A stretch of DNA of 64,000 nt from Iris pallida (GCA_029216955.1 JANAVB010015600.1:33473734-33537733), one strand, 5' to 3'; counted from the first letter of the stretch, positions 1 to 11,767 are shown. The notes: generated by a model not told the origin, from the letters alone. Program-made: numbers and translations.

Positions 1-2763
1 CTCTTTGTACCGAAGAAGGATGGGTCGGTACGGATGTGTATCGATTACAGGGCACTCAACAGTCTGACGATCAAGAACAGATATCTACTGCCGCAAATCG
101 ACGATCTCTTCGATCAGTTGAGCGGAGCCCGGGTATTCTCGAAGATCGATCTGAGGTCAGGCTACCACCAGGTAAAGGTAAAGAGGAAGGATATTCCGAA
201 GACGGCGTTCAGGATGCGGTACGGCCAGTTCGAGTTTATGGTGATGCCGTTTGGGTTGACTAATGCCCCGACGGTGTTCATGAACTTGATGAACAAGGTA
301 TTCCACCAGTACTTAGATAAGTTCGTGGTGGTGTTCATCGACGACATCCTGGTATACTCGAAGACAGAAGAGGAGCATGAGGAGCACTTGAGAGTGGTCC
401 TGGAGACTCTCAGGCAGGAGCAGCTTTACGGCAAGCTCTCGAAGTGCGAGTTCTTCCTGGACAGAGTTGACTTCCTGGGTCATGTGGTGACTGGAGATGG
501 GATCTCAGTCGACCCAAGGAAGATATCAGCAGTTGAGGCTTGGGCAGCACCGACGTCAGTGGCAGAGATCAGGAGCTTCCTAGGATTGGCAGGCTACTAC
601 AGAAGATTCGTCCAGGATTTCTTCCGGGTTGCAGAGCCGTTGTCTAGGCTGACCCGAAAGGACGTAGAGTTTGTCTGGTCAGAGGAGTGTCAGGCCGCTT
701 TCGATGAGTTGAAGAAGCGGTTGACGACAGCCCCGATTCTGACATTGCCATCAGGATCAGGCGGGTTCACTATCTACAGTGACGCCTCGGGAAAAGGTTT
801 GGGTTGTGTCTTGCAGCAGCATGGGAAGGTGATTGCCTATGCTTCCAGGCAGTTACGTCCCCACGAGAAGAACTACCCTACCCATGATTTAGAGTTGGCG
901 ACAGTTATCTTTGCTCTGAAGCTGTGGAAACACTATTTGTATGAAGAGCGCGTGGAGATATTTACATACCACAAGAGCTTGAAATACGTGTTTACGCAGA
1001 AGGAGCTCAACATGAGGTAGCGCAGATGGTTGGAGCTGATGAAGGACTTTGATATTCTGCTGCAGTATCACCCAGGGAAGGCCAACGTGGTTGCCGATGC
1101 TTTAAGCAGATATCCGACAGCTATGTGTTTGACGATGGATCGCCACTTGTTAGCGGACTTGAAGAGCCTTGGGATCGAGGTGATTGTGCCGGGAGTGCAG
1201 ATACAGATGTTGGGCCTCCAGATTCAGTCGAACTTGATTGATAGGATCAAGTCGACTCAGTTCGATGACATTTCTCTATGATGCATCAGGGAGCAGGTCA
1301 GAGCAGGATTTGCGGACGATGAGTTCACTTTTGCAGGGGATGGCGCATTGAGGCACGGTTCCAGACTGTGTGTGCCCAGTGGAGACTTTCGAGAGTAGGT
1401 TATACAGGAGGCCCACCGTTCTCAGTACTCTATACATCCGGGAGCCAACAAGATGTATAGGGATCTGAGAGAGCATGTATGGTGGAGTGGGATGAAGCGC
1501 GAGGTAGCATACTTCGTAGCCAGGCGTTTGATCTGGAAGCAGGTAAAGGCAGAGAGGCAGAGGCCAGGGGGACTGTTACAGCCATTGCCCATTCCGGAGT
1601 GGAAGTGGGAGCACATCACGATGGACTTTGTTTCGGGATTGCCGCGTACTCCAGGAGAGAAGGACGCAATTTGGGTCATCGTCGACATGTTGATCAAATT
1701 GGCCCACTTCTTGCCATTCAAAGTGGGTTTGTCTACCGAGAAGCTATCGGAGATGTATATGCGACAAATAGTCAGACTTCATAGAGTCCCAGTGAGCATT
1801 GTATCGGACCGAGACAGTCGTTTTACTTCACATTTCTGGAGGAGCTTGCATATTAGCTTGGGCACTCAGCTCAAGTTTAATACTGCATACCACCCTTAGA
1901 CAGACGGACAGTCAGAGCGGACCATTCAGACAATGGAGGACATGCTACGGACTTGTGTCCTAGACTTTGGAGGATCTTGGGAAAGTCACCTGTACTTGGT
2001 AGAGTTTGCATACAATAACAGCTTTCAGGCCAGCATTAAGATGTCACCCTTCGAGGCACTGTACGGGCGTAGATGTCGTACACCCTTATCTTGGGATGAT
2101 ATTGGAGAGCGAGCTTTATTGGGACCTGAGATGGTTGTGGATGCAGCAGAGAAGGTGAAGCTCATCAGAGATCGACTTCGCGTGGCGCAGGACAGACATC
2201 GGCATTGGGCCGATAGCCACCGCAGACCTTTAGAGTTTGAGGTACAGCTTAGAGATAGGATTAGAATTAGGTTATCTTGTTTGTGTTTTGTTAACCATGT
2301 TTGATTATCATAATTAAATTGAGGCCTTGTTTGTGAATAGGTTGGAGACCAGGTATTTTTGAGGATATCTCCGACACGTGGCACTATACATTTTGGTGGA
2401 GGTGGGAAGCTTAGCCCGCGTTTTATCGGCCCTTTCGTTATCAGCGGGAGAGTCGGTGACGTATCTTACAGGCTAGACCTACCACCAGAATTAGAGGGAG
2501 TTCACAACGTATTCCACGTGTCGCAGTTGAGATGGTATGTGGCAGATCCTAGCCATGTACTTGATCATTCCGAGATCGAGGTGGGTCCTACTCTTCGTTA
2601 TCCAGAGCAGCCTGTTGAGATTCTGGATCGACGGGAGAAGGCATTGAGGAACCAGACGATACCACTGGTTCGTGTCGCATGGAGGCATCATTCTCCAGGA
2701 GAGTCCACCTGGAAACGGGAGGATGAGATGCGCGAGCGATACCCTTATCTATTTGTACCTTGA
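1..2763 (+). pseudogene. pol: Element I pol: RT, RNase H, integrase, chromodomain (four in-frame stops)
   Basis: One reading frame runs from the left edge to TGA at 2761-2763 apart from stops at 1018-1020, 1279-1281, 1396-1398 and 1897-1899 and a 99-bp in-frame insertion (2242-2340). The RT catalytic box reads FIDD (337-345). RNase H carries SDASGKG (first Asp at 781-783), but the usual TDHKSL box reads TYHKSL (Tyr codon 967-969), losing an acidic residue. The integrase triad is intact: Asp 1624-1626, Asp 1807-1809, Glu 1915-1917, spaced D-x60-D-x35-E. The integrase zinc finger keeps its histidines (HRSQYSIH) but both cysteines are replaced (RRLIWKQ). The C-terminus (about 2563-2760) matches the chromodomain-like tail of Del/Tekay elements. 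Two of the stops (1018, 1897) are CAG-to-TAG changes relative to element F. Confidence 0.9.
2242..2340 (+). other. Candidate spliceosomal intron inside element I integrase
   Basis: These 99 bases have no counterpart in elements F and G, where the sequence reads straight through the motif around VGD(Q/H)VFLRISP. The insertion starts GTACAG and ends GAATAG, so it has GT..AG borders. It lies in phase 0 between a Glu codon (2239-2241) and a Val codon (2341-2343). It is AT-rich compared with the flanking coding sequence and contains an in-frame TAA at 2302-2304. Removing it restores the conserved integrase C-terminal sequence exactly. A chance insertion is the alternative; the exact borders favour an intron. 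Confidence 0.6.
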
Positions 2764-2830
2764 GGTATGATTTTCTATCCTTCTTATCAGTTTCAGTTTC
2801 GTCTTTAAATTTTGAGGACGAAATTATTTT

Positions 2831-2844
2831 AAGGAGGGTAGACT
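2831..2844 (+). other. Element I polypurine tract
   Basis: AAGGAGGGTAGA lies directly before the LTR start TGTAACACCC. This is where plus-strand DNA synthesis starts in LTR retrotransposons. Elements A, D, F and G have matching tracts (AAGGTGGGTAGA and variants), which supports the LTR boundary. Confidence 0.8.
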
Positions 2845-3901
2845 TGTAACACCCACATTTCTAAAATTAGGATAATTTTGAAGTTTTGTATTTATAATCA
2901 TTTATTAAGGATAATTTATGCATGTTATGATTTTAGATAATTTTTGGCTAGTGTAAAACCATTTAATTTGTTGATTTGTGAATTGGGGGTTAAACTAGGG
3001 AAACCCTAGTTATTCCTTAACCTAGAAGTTTACCATGACCATGTGAGCCTAGCCATAGGCTTAGAACATCAAATTAGTGATTTTAGCCTAAAAGGGTATT
3101 TTGGTAATTTACTAGATTTTATTTGGAATTATGTGTTTGTAATATTATTTAATTATTGTTAGTTCCATGATTAGTACCTAACCTAGTTTACCCTAATCTA
3201 GAGGTTAGCTACTAACCTAGAAGCTTGAGGATAGATATTTAGTCATTGGTTAAAGTAGTGTAAATATCTAGATATTTACATAATAGATCTTTTCCTTAAA
3301 ACCCTCAAAAAAATCTCAACTTTGGCACTAAAGTCCTTGCCTTCACCATGAAGGAAGGCCAAGGACACCCCCCTTGCCATGGCCGGCCAAGGGCACCCCC
3401 CTACATTACCCCCTTCCTATATAACCCCATCACATTCATTCATGATCAATTTACATGAATTTAAAACCTAGAAAATTCCTTTTTCATCAAACCTTCATAA
3501 CTTCCTCAAATTTGAACCAAATCACTCCTAGTCTTTTGCATTGGGTTCCTACAACCTAGAGGGTGCTAAGGGAGGCTAGCAAGCTAGACACAAGAACTTG
3601 GACACCAACAAGTGAAGAGGATACACCACCCTTCATTTTCTTGAAAAACTTGAGTTTTCACTCAATAGGTAAATACCCATAAACTTAGTTAACATTCTGT
3701 TTTTTTCATCATAAATTCATGCATATAGGTATATCCTAGCTGTGGGACAAGTTTGATGAAATCTAGGGTTGGTTTGGTATCCGTATCGGACACGTATCCT
3801 AGGAAGAAAAACCATGTTTGATGAAATGCCCCAAAGGTTTTGATTTTGTTAAAATATAGAACTAATTACATATTTACGTAGCCCTAGACTTGTTGTTTAC
3901 A
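2845..3901 (+). repeat. Element I 3' LTR (right end uncertain)
   Basis: The LTR starts TGTAACACCC immediately after the polypurine tract. It is AT-rich and non-coding. A promoter-like TATATAA lies at 3418-3424, about 570 bp into the repeat. The segment around 3750-3830 repeats the phrase GTTTGATGAAAT. The last plausible ...CA end is at about 3901. The LTR may instead be truncated there by the neighbouring CACTA-like sequence. Confidence 0.6.
3418..3424 (+). promoter_or_regulatory. TATA box in element I LTR
   Basis: TATATAA is followed by a C-rich stretch, as is typical of plant gypsy LTR promoters. Transcription of the element would be expected to start roughly 30 bp downstream; this is inferred from position only. 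Confidence 0.5.
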
Positions 3902-3908
3902 TCTACAC

Positions 3909-4298
3909 TTGACTGAGCACGACACTGTGTCGATTTTGTGTCAAAAATCGACACGAACATACTGTGACAGTGCACGCACAATGCCCTGCTACCACACTGT
4001 TCGTACACACTGCACAGGGCACTTCGACACGCCAAAATTGGTGTGGACACGGAGGCAGTGTCTGTGCACACTTCTCCAAAATTTTACGATACCTCGTGTC
4101 GTGTCGAAGGCACGAGGACACGTGCACTGGTCGTGCACTGACAGTGCACGCACGGAGCCGACTTCGCGTGCGTCGTGTCGCGCGGACACGACACTTGGAC
4201 ACCTCGTGTTTGCACGAGTGTGTAGCCCAACATGTGGGCTACACGTGGACATGACCACGAGGTCCCATGTGGCTCGTGTCGTGTCCACGACAACATAA
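3909..4298. repeat. GTGTCG/CGACAC-rich block, possible CACTA subterminal repeats
   Basis: This 390-bp block is unlike both neighbours. The hexamer GTGTCG or its complement CGACAC occurs about nine times in both orientations, together with GTGCACG/CGTGCAC motifs. There is a near-perfect hairpin GTGTAGCCCA-ACATG-TGGGCTACAC near 4218-4242. CACTA transposons carry dense short motifs in both orientations near their ends, bound by the TnpA-type protein, and this block lies directly 3' of a CACTA transposase relic. I could not find a clear CACTA/TAGTG terminus, so the assignment is inferred. Long open frames on both strands here are by-products of the base composition. Confidence 0.45.
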
Positions 4299-4302
4299 CT
4301 TA

Positions 4303-4863
4303 TGCTGAAAATTGACGGTGACAGTCAAAGAAAGAAATTTTTCCTCCAAGCTTAAGGCGGAACGCCTTACTATTTTCTATGCATATCGGAAAAGACATGG
4401 TTCCGTGAGTACTCCATCCCGACAACATAACTTATGCTGAAAAATTATTGATTGTCCACATTAGTGAAGCTTTAATCTGAAAGTTCTGTTTCCTGAAAAT
4501 ATCATAGGTCGCGACGCCGATCTCCCACTGCTGTTTCAACTCATCTACCAACGGCTGTAAACATATATATCTATGTTCTTCGTCAGATTTTTGGGACCGA
4601 ATATGATAGCAGTCAAGAACATATAAGGAGTCTTCATACACATCCATGGTGGCAGATTATAAGGGGTAAGAATGACCGGCCAGCAGGAGTATTGAGATCC
4701 CGATTGCCCGAAAGGGGCAAAGCCATCAAAACATAGCGCCAGACGTACATTTCTAGGCTCTGAAGCAAAATCTGGATGACACAAATTAAAATATTTCTAC
4801 GTCACTCCATCCGAAGGATGTGACAATTCACTATCGTCCTTTGTGCGTTCTTCGTTGTGCCAC
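4303..4863 (-). pseudogene. CACTA (En/Spm) transposase relic, downstream segment
   Basis: Read on the minus strand, this segment carries hallmark blocks of plant CACTA transposases (Transposase_21 type): HPDFASEPRNVRLALC, GFAPFGQSGSQYSCWPV, TPYNLPPWMCMK, then PLVDELKQQW and MWTINNF, ending SKAFRLKLGGK and FFDCHRQF. There is a frameshift near 4560 and a Tyr-to-stop change at 4432-4434. The protein should continue for hundreds of residues but stops at about 4300, where a different sequence begins. The upstream part of the same gene is 22.5 kb away at 27324-28236. The two pieces were separated by the family A array, as shown by the GCCAC duplication at both junctions. Confidence 0.88.
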
Positions 4864-5988
4864 TGTCACGACCCGCACCCGGATATACGGGTACGAATAC
4901 GTAGACCACGTCCAGCCTACGCCGCAGTATCGATGGTAGAGCGCTGTGAAGTACCCGATACTAACTACAACATCTAAAGATCCATAACTAGAAATATACT
5001 CATGTCACATCACAAAAACTAAGGAAGATAAGACAAGAAATAATAGCAATATCACTAGAACAACTAGAATCTACAAGGATCATATGAGACAAGAATAAAG
5101 TAGAGGAAAACAATAACAAAACTAAATAACTACCAGATCTAGAACTCCTGAGAGACAACTCACGGTGAAGAATACCGAGAACCACTCCAGCTAGCAACAT
5201 CCTGTAGTCCAATACTGAGGGCACAACTACTCCTAAAATATTTTCAACATATCCAGTCAGGATGGAACGAGCACAAATCTTAAATAACAGTTCTAGTTAG
5301 ACGATATTGAAAATGTAGCAGTAATTAAAGAGAATATACAAGAAATCATGAAATGTACATGTGAGTATCATGGCAAGGTAAGCTGTAAATCTAGAGCTAG
5401 AACAAGGCAAGTAAAACTGAGCATGGCATGTACAAGAATCAAAAATCATCTATCTAGGTGTGTGAGTACTAGCTATAATATGTGGCCGGCTTGGGACATT
5501 GCACAATAGTAAAAGGCCTGGCTAACCATACGTGGGGTGTATGATCAACACTCACAATCAATAGGTGCAAAATGGGTGCACAATAGGCTTTTACCACATA
5601 TCTATACTAATACTACCCGTCCCCTGACTTGTATAGTGGATCCAACCATGACACATCATAACGCACAATTTTCTGAAAGGGTAGCTAGCCATCGCAGGAA
5701 TCGTGTCTATACAATGCACAAGGAACAAGAAAGACTTGCACAATATATACCAAAGAATACCAAGAATAACATCTCATGACGGGATCCAGTCAAATACCAA
5801 TCCGTGTGAACTATGTGTCAAGAGAACAAGAATATCTACACTAAATACAAGAAACATAGACGATATTATAAAACAGAAATATTATCAGAGAATGTACTCG
5901 CCTGTGTTGTGATGGATAAGTCGACCGAGTCCAAGAACAGTGCCTCGAGGACCTATAGATGGAATATTGTATCAATATAAGGGTTTGG

Positions 5989-6345
5989 AAGTAAAATCAA
6001 GTCATACTAAATAAAACTAGGTCAAGGCAAGTCAAAGCAAGTCAAACTAGGTCAATCTAAGTCAAGGGTTGACTTACAGTTGACTTTTGGTCAACTGGTC
6101 AACTCTGGTCAACACTAGGTCAAACTTGACTAACGTTGACTTTGGGTCAACTGGTCAACTTCGGTTCAGTTCTAATCAATTTTAGGCTACGATTGACTTT
6201 CGGTTGACTTTTGGTCAAAATAGTCAACTGTGGTCAACCAAGGTCAAAACTAGTCTAACCTAGGTCAAATGTTGACTCTACTTCGACGTTCAGTCAAAGT
6301 AGTCAACCGAGGTCAACAGGATCAAAGCTAGTCTCTATAAACATC
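5989..6345. promoter_or_regulatory. GTCAA/TTGAC cluster (W-box cores) in family A LTR
   Basis: The pentamer GTCAA or its complement TTGAC occurs about 26 times in roughly 350 bp. Several are arranged as palindromes such as GTTGACTTTTGGTCAAC. TTGAC is the core of the W-box bound by WRKY transcription factors. The cluster is kept in copy 2 (about 15938-16245, with a ~30-bp deletion) and copy 3 (about 22600-22945). Regulatory use is inferred; the density itself is visible. Confidence 0.6.
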
Positions 6346-6639
6346 TACAGAGTCAACACATTCAATTTCAGCGGTTGTGAAATCACTGGAATCGACGGAT
6401 CTCAAAATACCACAAAAGGAGAAAGATTATAATAATAGGGTAAAAACCTACAGATCTTGTCGGATGGTGAAACAACCATTATCAACGTGTCCAGAATGGT
6501 TGAAATAGCTAGAATAGCCTGCCCATAAGTCCAATTTGGACACAGGAGCAAAAAGGTAATTTCGAGTCAAAACGGTGTCCGTGTCGGATCCGTTTTGCAC
6601 CGAAAAATATGCCGAAATGAAAGTGCACTAAACCTAACA

Positions 6640-7130
6640 AATTATATGTCCACGAATCCAGAATGACGATACGAACCCAATGGTATATCCAGAATTGGAT
6701 TCCGTTGATCCGATCTCAAATTGGTCCGTTGACTAGGACATTGAAACTCTAATTTGCACAGAAAAGCGTGTCGGAGCTAATGTCCTTAAAACTCAGCAAA
6801 TTATATGTCAACGAGTCCAGAATGACGATACGAACTCAACGGTATGTCCAAAATTGAATTCCGATGAGCCGATCTCAAAATGATCCATTGACCCGGATAT
6901 TGGTATTCGACTTGCACCGAAATACGTGCCGGAACCAATGTCCACTAAAATCTAGCAAATTATATGTTAACGAGTCCAGAATGACGATACGATCTCAACG
7001 GTTTGTCCAGAATTGGATTCCGATGAGCCGGCGTCAAAAAGTCCCGCTGACCCGGACTTTGGGGCCCGTTTTGTACCGAAATGCTTGCCCTGGCCCACGT
7101 CCTCCAAATCTAACAAACTTTATATAAAAA
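6640..7130. repeat. ~157-bp tandem repeat within family A LTR
   Basis: Units begin near 6640, 6799, 6956 and 7107 with variants of AAATTATATGTCNACGAGTCC followed by AGAATGACGATACG. Each unit also contains a TTGCACCGAAA(A)..GTGCC box. The period is 151-159 bp and units are clearly diverged. Copies 2 (about 16550-17040) and 3 (from about 23260, interrupted by the mitochondrial insert) keep the same organisation. A diverged unit is present in element D at about 54290-54480. Confidence 0.75.
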
Positions 7131-8213
7131 TGTGCCAGAATGACGCCATGAGTCTACTGGTGGTGTCAGAAATTGAATTCGGAGTCCCGGGTTCAAAAAT
7201 AGAAATTAACAACTTGGAAATTACGAATTCGGACGGCCAAATTTGGCGTCGAATTCAACCAATCAAACGTGCTCACAATGAAACAAAACTGGAGGGGTAG
7301 AAAGAGGGTTATACCAGCTGCGCATAGGTACTAGTGGCATGCTAGACGCAGCTGCGATGGAGGAGATACGAACCGACGAAGTTGGCTCTGCAAAACTATC
7401 CAAAAATAACACAATTTAAACGGTCAACTTGGTTGCCGGTTTTGATGTATCAAATGATAAAATTAACGGACGAAAATTGAGGGAAGCAAAGATGGATATA
7501 CCGCGATTGATATGGAGCAAAGAAATCGCCGATCCAATGGTCGGATTTCCCAAAAAAGTGCTTGCGAAGTTGCTGCGACAGAACTCCATTCTCAAATCCA
7601 TTCCGAGCGCGTCACGACGGGATTTCGTGCGAAATGCACGAATAGCCTTCGTGGCTCGCGTTGGGGATGAATGGGACATGTCGGGGGGGCTCTCCTGAGG
7701 TCGCCGCCATCGGGGGGTCGTAGAGGTCGTCATGTACGGTGGTGGCTATACGGGCCATGCTGTCGCGCACGTGTGCTGCTGGCCTCGCGCATTGCTGCGC
7801 TCGCAGTTGTTGGCTGCACGCGCATGGCCGTGCGATGATGCAATACAGTGGTGCGTTGGAGTCTTGGCAGCCAGGCTGGGGTGGTACGCGGTTGAGGCGT
7901 GGGCGTTGCGCGATGCTGCCTCGCGGTCATCGCCGACCGGCTAGGGCAGTACGGGCTGCTGCTCGCACGCTGTCGCAGCGGCTACTTGTGTACGACCATG
8001 GCTGCTACAGCCACTCGGAGGAGGAGAAGGAGGTGAAGAGGGAGGCGGCTGTGGTGGTAGTGGTGGTGGTGGTGAAGAAGTAGAGGAAGAAGAAGAAGTG
8101 AAGAAGAAAGAGGAGGAGAATGAGAAGTGTGAAGAGGAAGGAGGAAGTGAAGAATAAGAAAGAATGGGGGCATGGGCAGCTCGTGTATAGCAAGGGGGGT
8201 TGTGTAATAATGG

Positions 8214-8590
<377 letters not shown>

Positions 8591-9209
8591 GAGAGAAATA
8601 AGATATTTGTATAAGAGGAGGATATTTTTGAGTGGGGAAACAAGAAAAAATATCAGTGGGGTGTATAGGTAGACATGGTAGGGTCACACCAATTTGGGTT
8701 GGGTGTTGGGTCAAGTTGGACAAGCTTGGGGTCAAGATTTAATTAAAATAAAATTTTCAAACCAATTAAATCATGGATGAAATATGAGCACAAGGGAGAT
8801 CAAAACGGTGGCACGCAAGTGGCACGTGTATAGTAGACTAAAATAGGCCAGGGCCATATATTGGGTCGATTGGATTGGACCGATGTCGGGTCCCGAAATT
8901 AAGTTGGAAATTAAGTCACGAATTACGGCAGATAATAAATTGGTGTAAATTGACCCGAAAGTTGCACGAAGCATATGGAGCACAACGGAACAAGTTCGAG
9001 TGGGACACGATATATCAACATGAAGATAATCTCGTCTACTACAAACTTCAAAAAGAAAGTTTCCAGAGACTGGCATCCCTGATGCTCTAGAAATCCAAGT
9101 CATGGTAAAGAGCATTTAATGATCAAAATTAATTAAATAAAAATGAATTATCGATAATAATTCATTTAGAAAATTCAAAAAATAATTTCAAAAATTCAGG
9201 GGACTTACA

Positions 9210-9222
9210 TCCTACCCACCTT
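9210..9222 (-). other. Family A polypurine tract, copy 1
   Basis: On the minus strand the sequence reads AAGGTGGGTAGGA directly before the LTR start TGTAAG. The same tract lies at 18962-18974 before copy 2. It fixes the transcription direction of the array as minus. Confidence 0.85.
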
Positions 9223-11749
9223 ATAAAAATTTCGTCCTCGAAATTAAAATCATCCAATAGGTCAAGCTAAAACATACAACTGCTATGGCTACAGTACCCA
9301 ATCTGCTACCCTTGTGATCATCTATGTTGTTTCTCTCTACAGGTATTTTGGTTCAGGTTCAACAAGCTTCTTCCATAAAAACTATGTCTATTTTTACCCC
9401 TAAGAATCTTCATATCAATAAGAACCTTTACGTATACTCTAAAATATAGGTCATCCTCGAGATACGTACATATATATCAACAATGATTGACCATCAACCA
9501 AAATTCCAATCTCAATAGCAATTTGTTTGTTTTCCTTATCCCGTCCTAAGTATCTTTATCCTATTAATCACAAGCTCCATAAAATTATACATTCAAAACC
9601 TAATCTTGGCATTGAGCCTTCTTTCTTTTACTCAAGAACTCCTGAATATAAACCCTCAAATTCAAACTTTAATTCATTTACCGAATTATTTATTACCTAT
9701 GTACATATGTCCATATTTTGTTACTGCTATCTTACGATCTTGCACGCAATATTTTCTCCTTCTATTTCATTCCATATATCGATCTATCCTCCAATCATAA
9801 GTAAATGGTTTGTAGATAACCAATAATCACTTGGTCATCAAAGTCTTACAATGTTCAACTCTCAAATCTAAGCACAAGATTCTAGTCCTAGATCCGTAGT
9901 CACAAAATATAATATTTCATTACTCCTTTTTAGATACCTTAAAATCAATCTATACTATCAAACTATCATTCTTAATGGTTTCTAAGTCCACTATAGTCAG
10001 TCACTCATATCTGTCCTACAAGCTTATCCAATGAATTCCCAAGAAAAATATACTCATCAAAATCACACATAATAACATATTATAGTTATACTACAGAATC
10101 TATTAACAAGGTTTGGCTATCCAATCATCAAAATATAAGGTAACATGGGCCTAAGACTGGGTTTAGCAATTTATATCAATATTTAGACAATGTAAGGGTC
10201 AAGCAAGACAGGAAAGATTGTCAAAATATTTCCAAGAATAGTATGAGGCCAAACGAGATGCATAGGACGTAGTCAAAGTAAAACACAAGAACGATATACC
10301 TCCGTAATTATGTCACATGAAGTTACTACCGTGCTAGTGTGCATCTGGCTGCGATTAACTTCCTTGTTCCATAATACAACGGATGGCTGCAGTGCACAGC
10401 TGCCACGCCAGATAATATAGGTTCCTGAACTTAACTTGGCTAAATCCGTAAAATATTTCCAAACAATTTTTTGCAAAATAAAGGAGAAGATGTTAGTCAA
10501 AATGCTTAGGGAGTGGTCCAAGTAGAATTCGAGAAACATATTTAACCATGATGTCGTTATCCGAAGTCATGCCTCGCTAGTATTTCTCTGGATGCAAACT
10601 CTTGATTCCGTAATACAAGGATAAATTACTTTTCAAACTTTCCTTGAATCAATCCATGAGACACTTTCAACAATTATCAGAAAGGACAAGAAGAATTACC
10701 CAAGAGGCTAGCGAAGAAGAGTTCAGTCAATTCACATGAAAGATGGAACACAAAACAATCATGTCGAGAAAATCCTAGTTAGGCTGTAGATAGACAGAGT
10801 TAACCAAGACGGGAAAGAATGATGATAATAATTTGTTCTTGCTCATCCGGTCATAACGAAGTGATCCGATTTAAGATACAGTCTGATAACCATACACGCC
10901 TTCCTGAAATTATGTTGCCAGAATTTTTCCCACGCCAGTAAGCATAGCTGCAATAAACGATGGAGTTCATAACTAAGGTATACACCCTAAATCATGCCAT
11001 TTGGAATTTTTACCACGCCAACCGGTATGGCTGTAAGAAAATCCAAATTCCATAACTAGGATAGTATAACCAACATCAGGCTCCACATCCCTGTCGTGCT
11101 AGCTAGTATGACTGCGATAAATTCTAAACTCCATAAATAAAGTAGACATTTATCGTTCTCATCGAATATGTTTATCAGAATATCTTAACTCAATTCAGAA
11201 AAACTGATCTTAGATACAAAGTCAAAGTCAACAACGAACGAACATCAAGATTCAAAATTCAACGACGAATCAAGAATAAGTAAATGGAAACTAGCGAAAA
11301 CAGATTTCGATGCAGGATTTAGGAAACGTTCTCAGAAGAAGTCCCAAAGGTACTATCTAGGTCAAGATTGAAAGTTCTGGAATATAATCTAAATAATCTC
11401 AACCTTGATATAAGATTGGCAAATCATATTTGATTCTCAACCTAGAGGATATATAAGTTCAACTTATACCTTCCCTCTGGGATCCACAACTCATCCCAAG
11501 AAAGAATAAGTTTGATACGAACAAATATTTCAAAAATTAAGATGAATAGAAATAAGTGGGAAAAGATTTGAAAAGCTTTCGAAATAAGATTTCCAGGGGT
11601 CATCTCTGGAATCTACCGAGAGTTTCTAATATGTGACTGAGTATCAAAATTCTAAAATATTCCATGACTCGACCTTAATCCTATGGCAGGCTCATAGTAG
11701 TACAGATAAGCTCAAGTACCACCACGACTTCGCATTAATTGCAAAGAGT

Positions 11750-11767
11750 GACCTGCATGGGCTACCA
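11750..11767 (-). other. Family A primer-binding site, copy 1
   Basis: On the minus strand the 18 nt read TGGTAGCCCATGCAGGTC, eight bases after the LTR end GTGACA. Interior copy 2 has TGGTGGCCCATGCAGGTC at 21499-21516, and elements D, F, G and H have the identical 18 nt. Conservation stops sharply at both ends, as expected for pairing with the 3' end of a tRNA. It is not the common initiator-methionine site (TGGTATCAGAGC). Confidence 0.7.

Larger units (their letters stand above)
1..3901 (+). mobile_element. Element I: 3' part of a Ty3/gypsy chromodomain retrotransposon
   Basis: The window opens inside the reverse transcriptase of a chromodomain-type Ty3/gypsy element (Tekay/Del-like). RT, RNase H, integrase and chromodomain follow in the order usual for gypsy elements, then a polypurine tract and a 3' LTR that begins TGTAACACCC at 2845. 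Gag, protease and the 5' LTR lie outside the window. The right end is uncertain. I place it near 3901 (last TTTACA) because a GTGTCG-rich block of different composition follows, and no target-site duplication can be checked. The coding part carries four in-frame stops, so this copy cannot make a complete polyprotein. Confidence 0.85.

Noticed and set aside
3874..4298. Overlapping Cys/Thr/Arg-rich frames on both strands
   Set aside because: Overlapping frames on both strands result from the GTGTCG/CGACAC composition; no similarity to known proteins.
7982..8193. Leu/His/Ser/Tyr-repeat frames around the microsatellites (also near 18000 and 26300)
   Set aside because: These are translations of GGT, GAA, GA and AT microsatellites within the family A LTRs.
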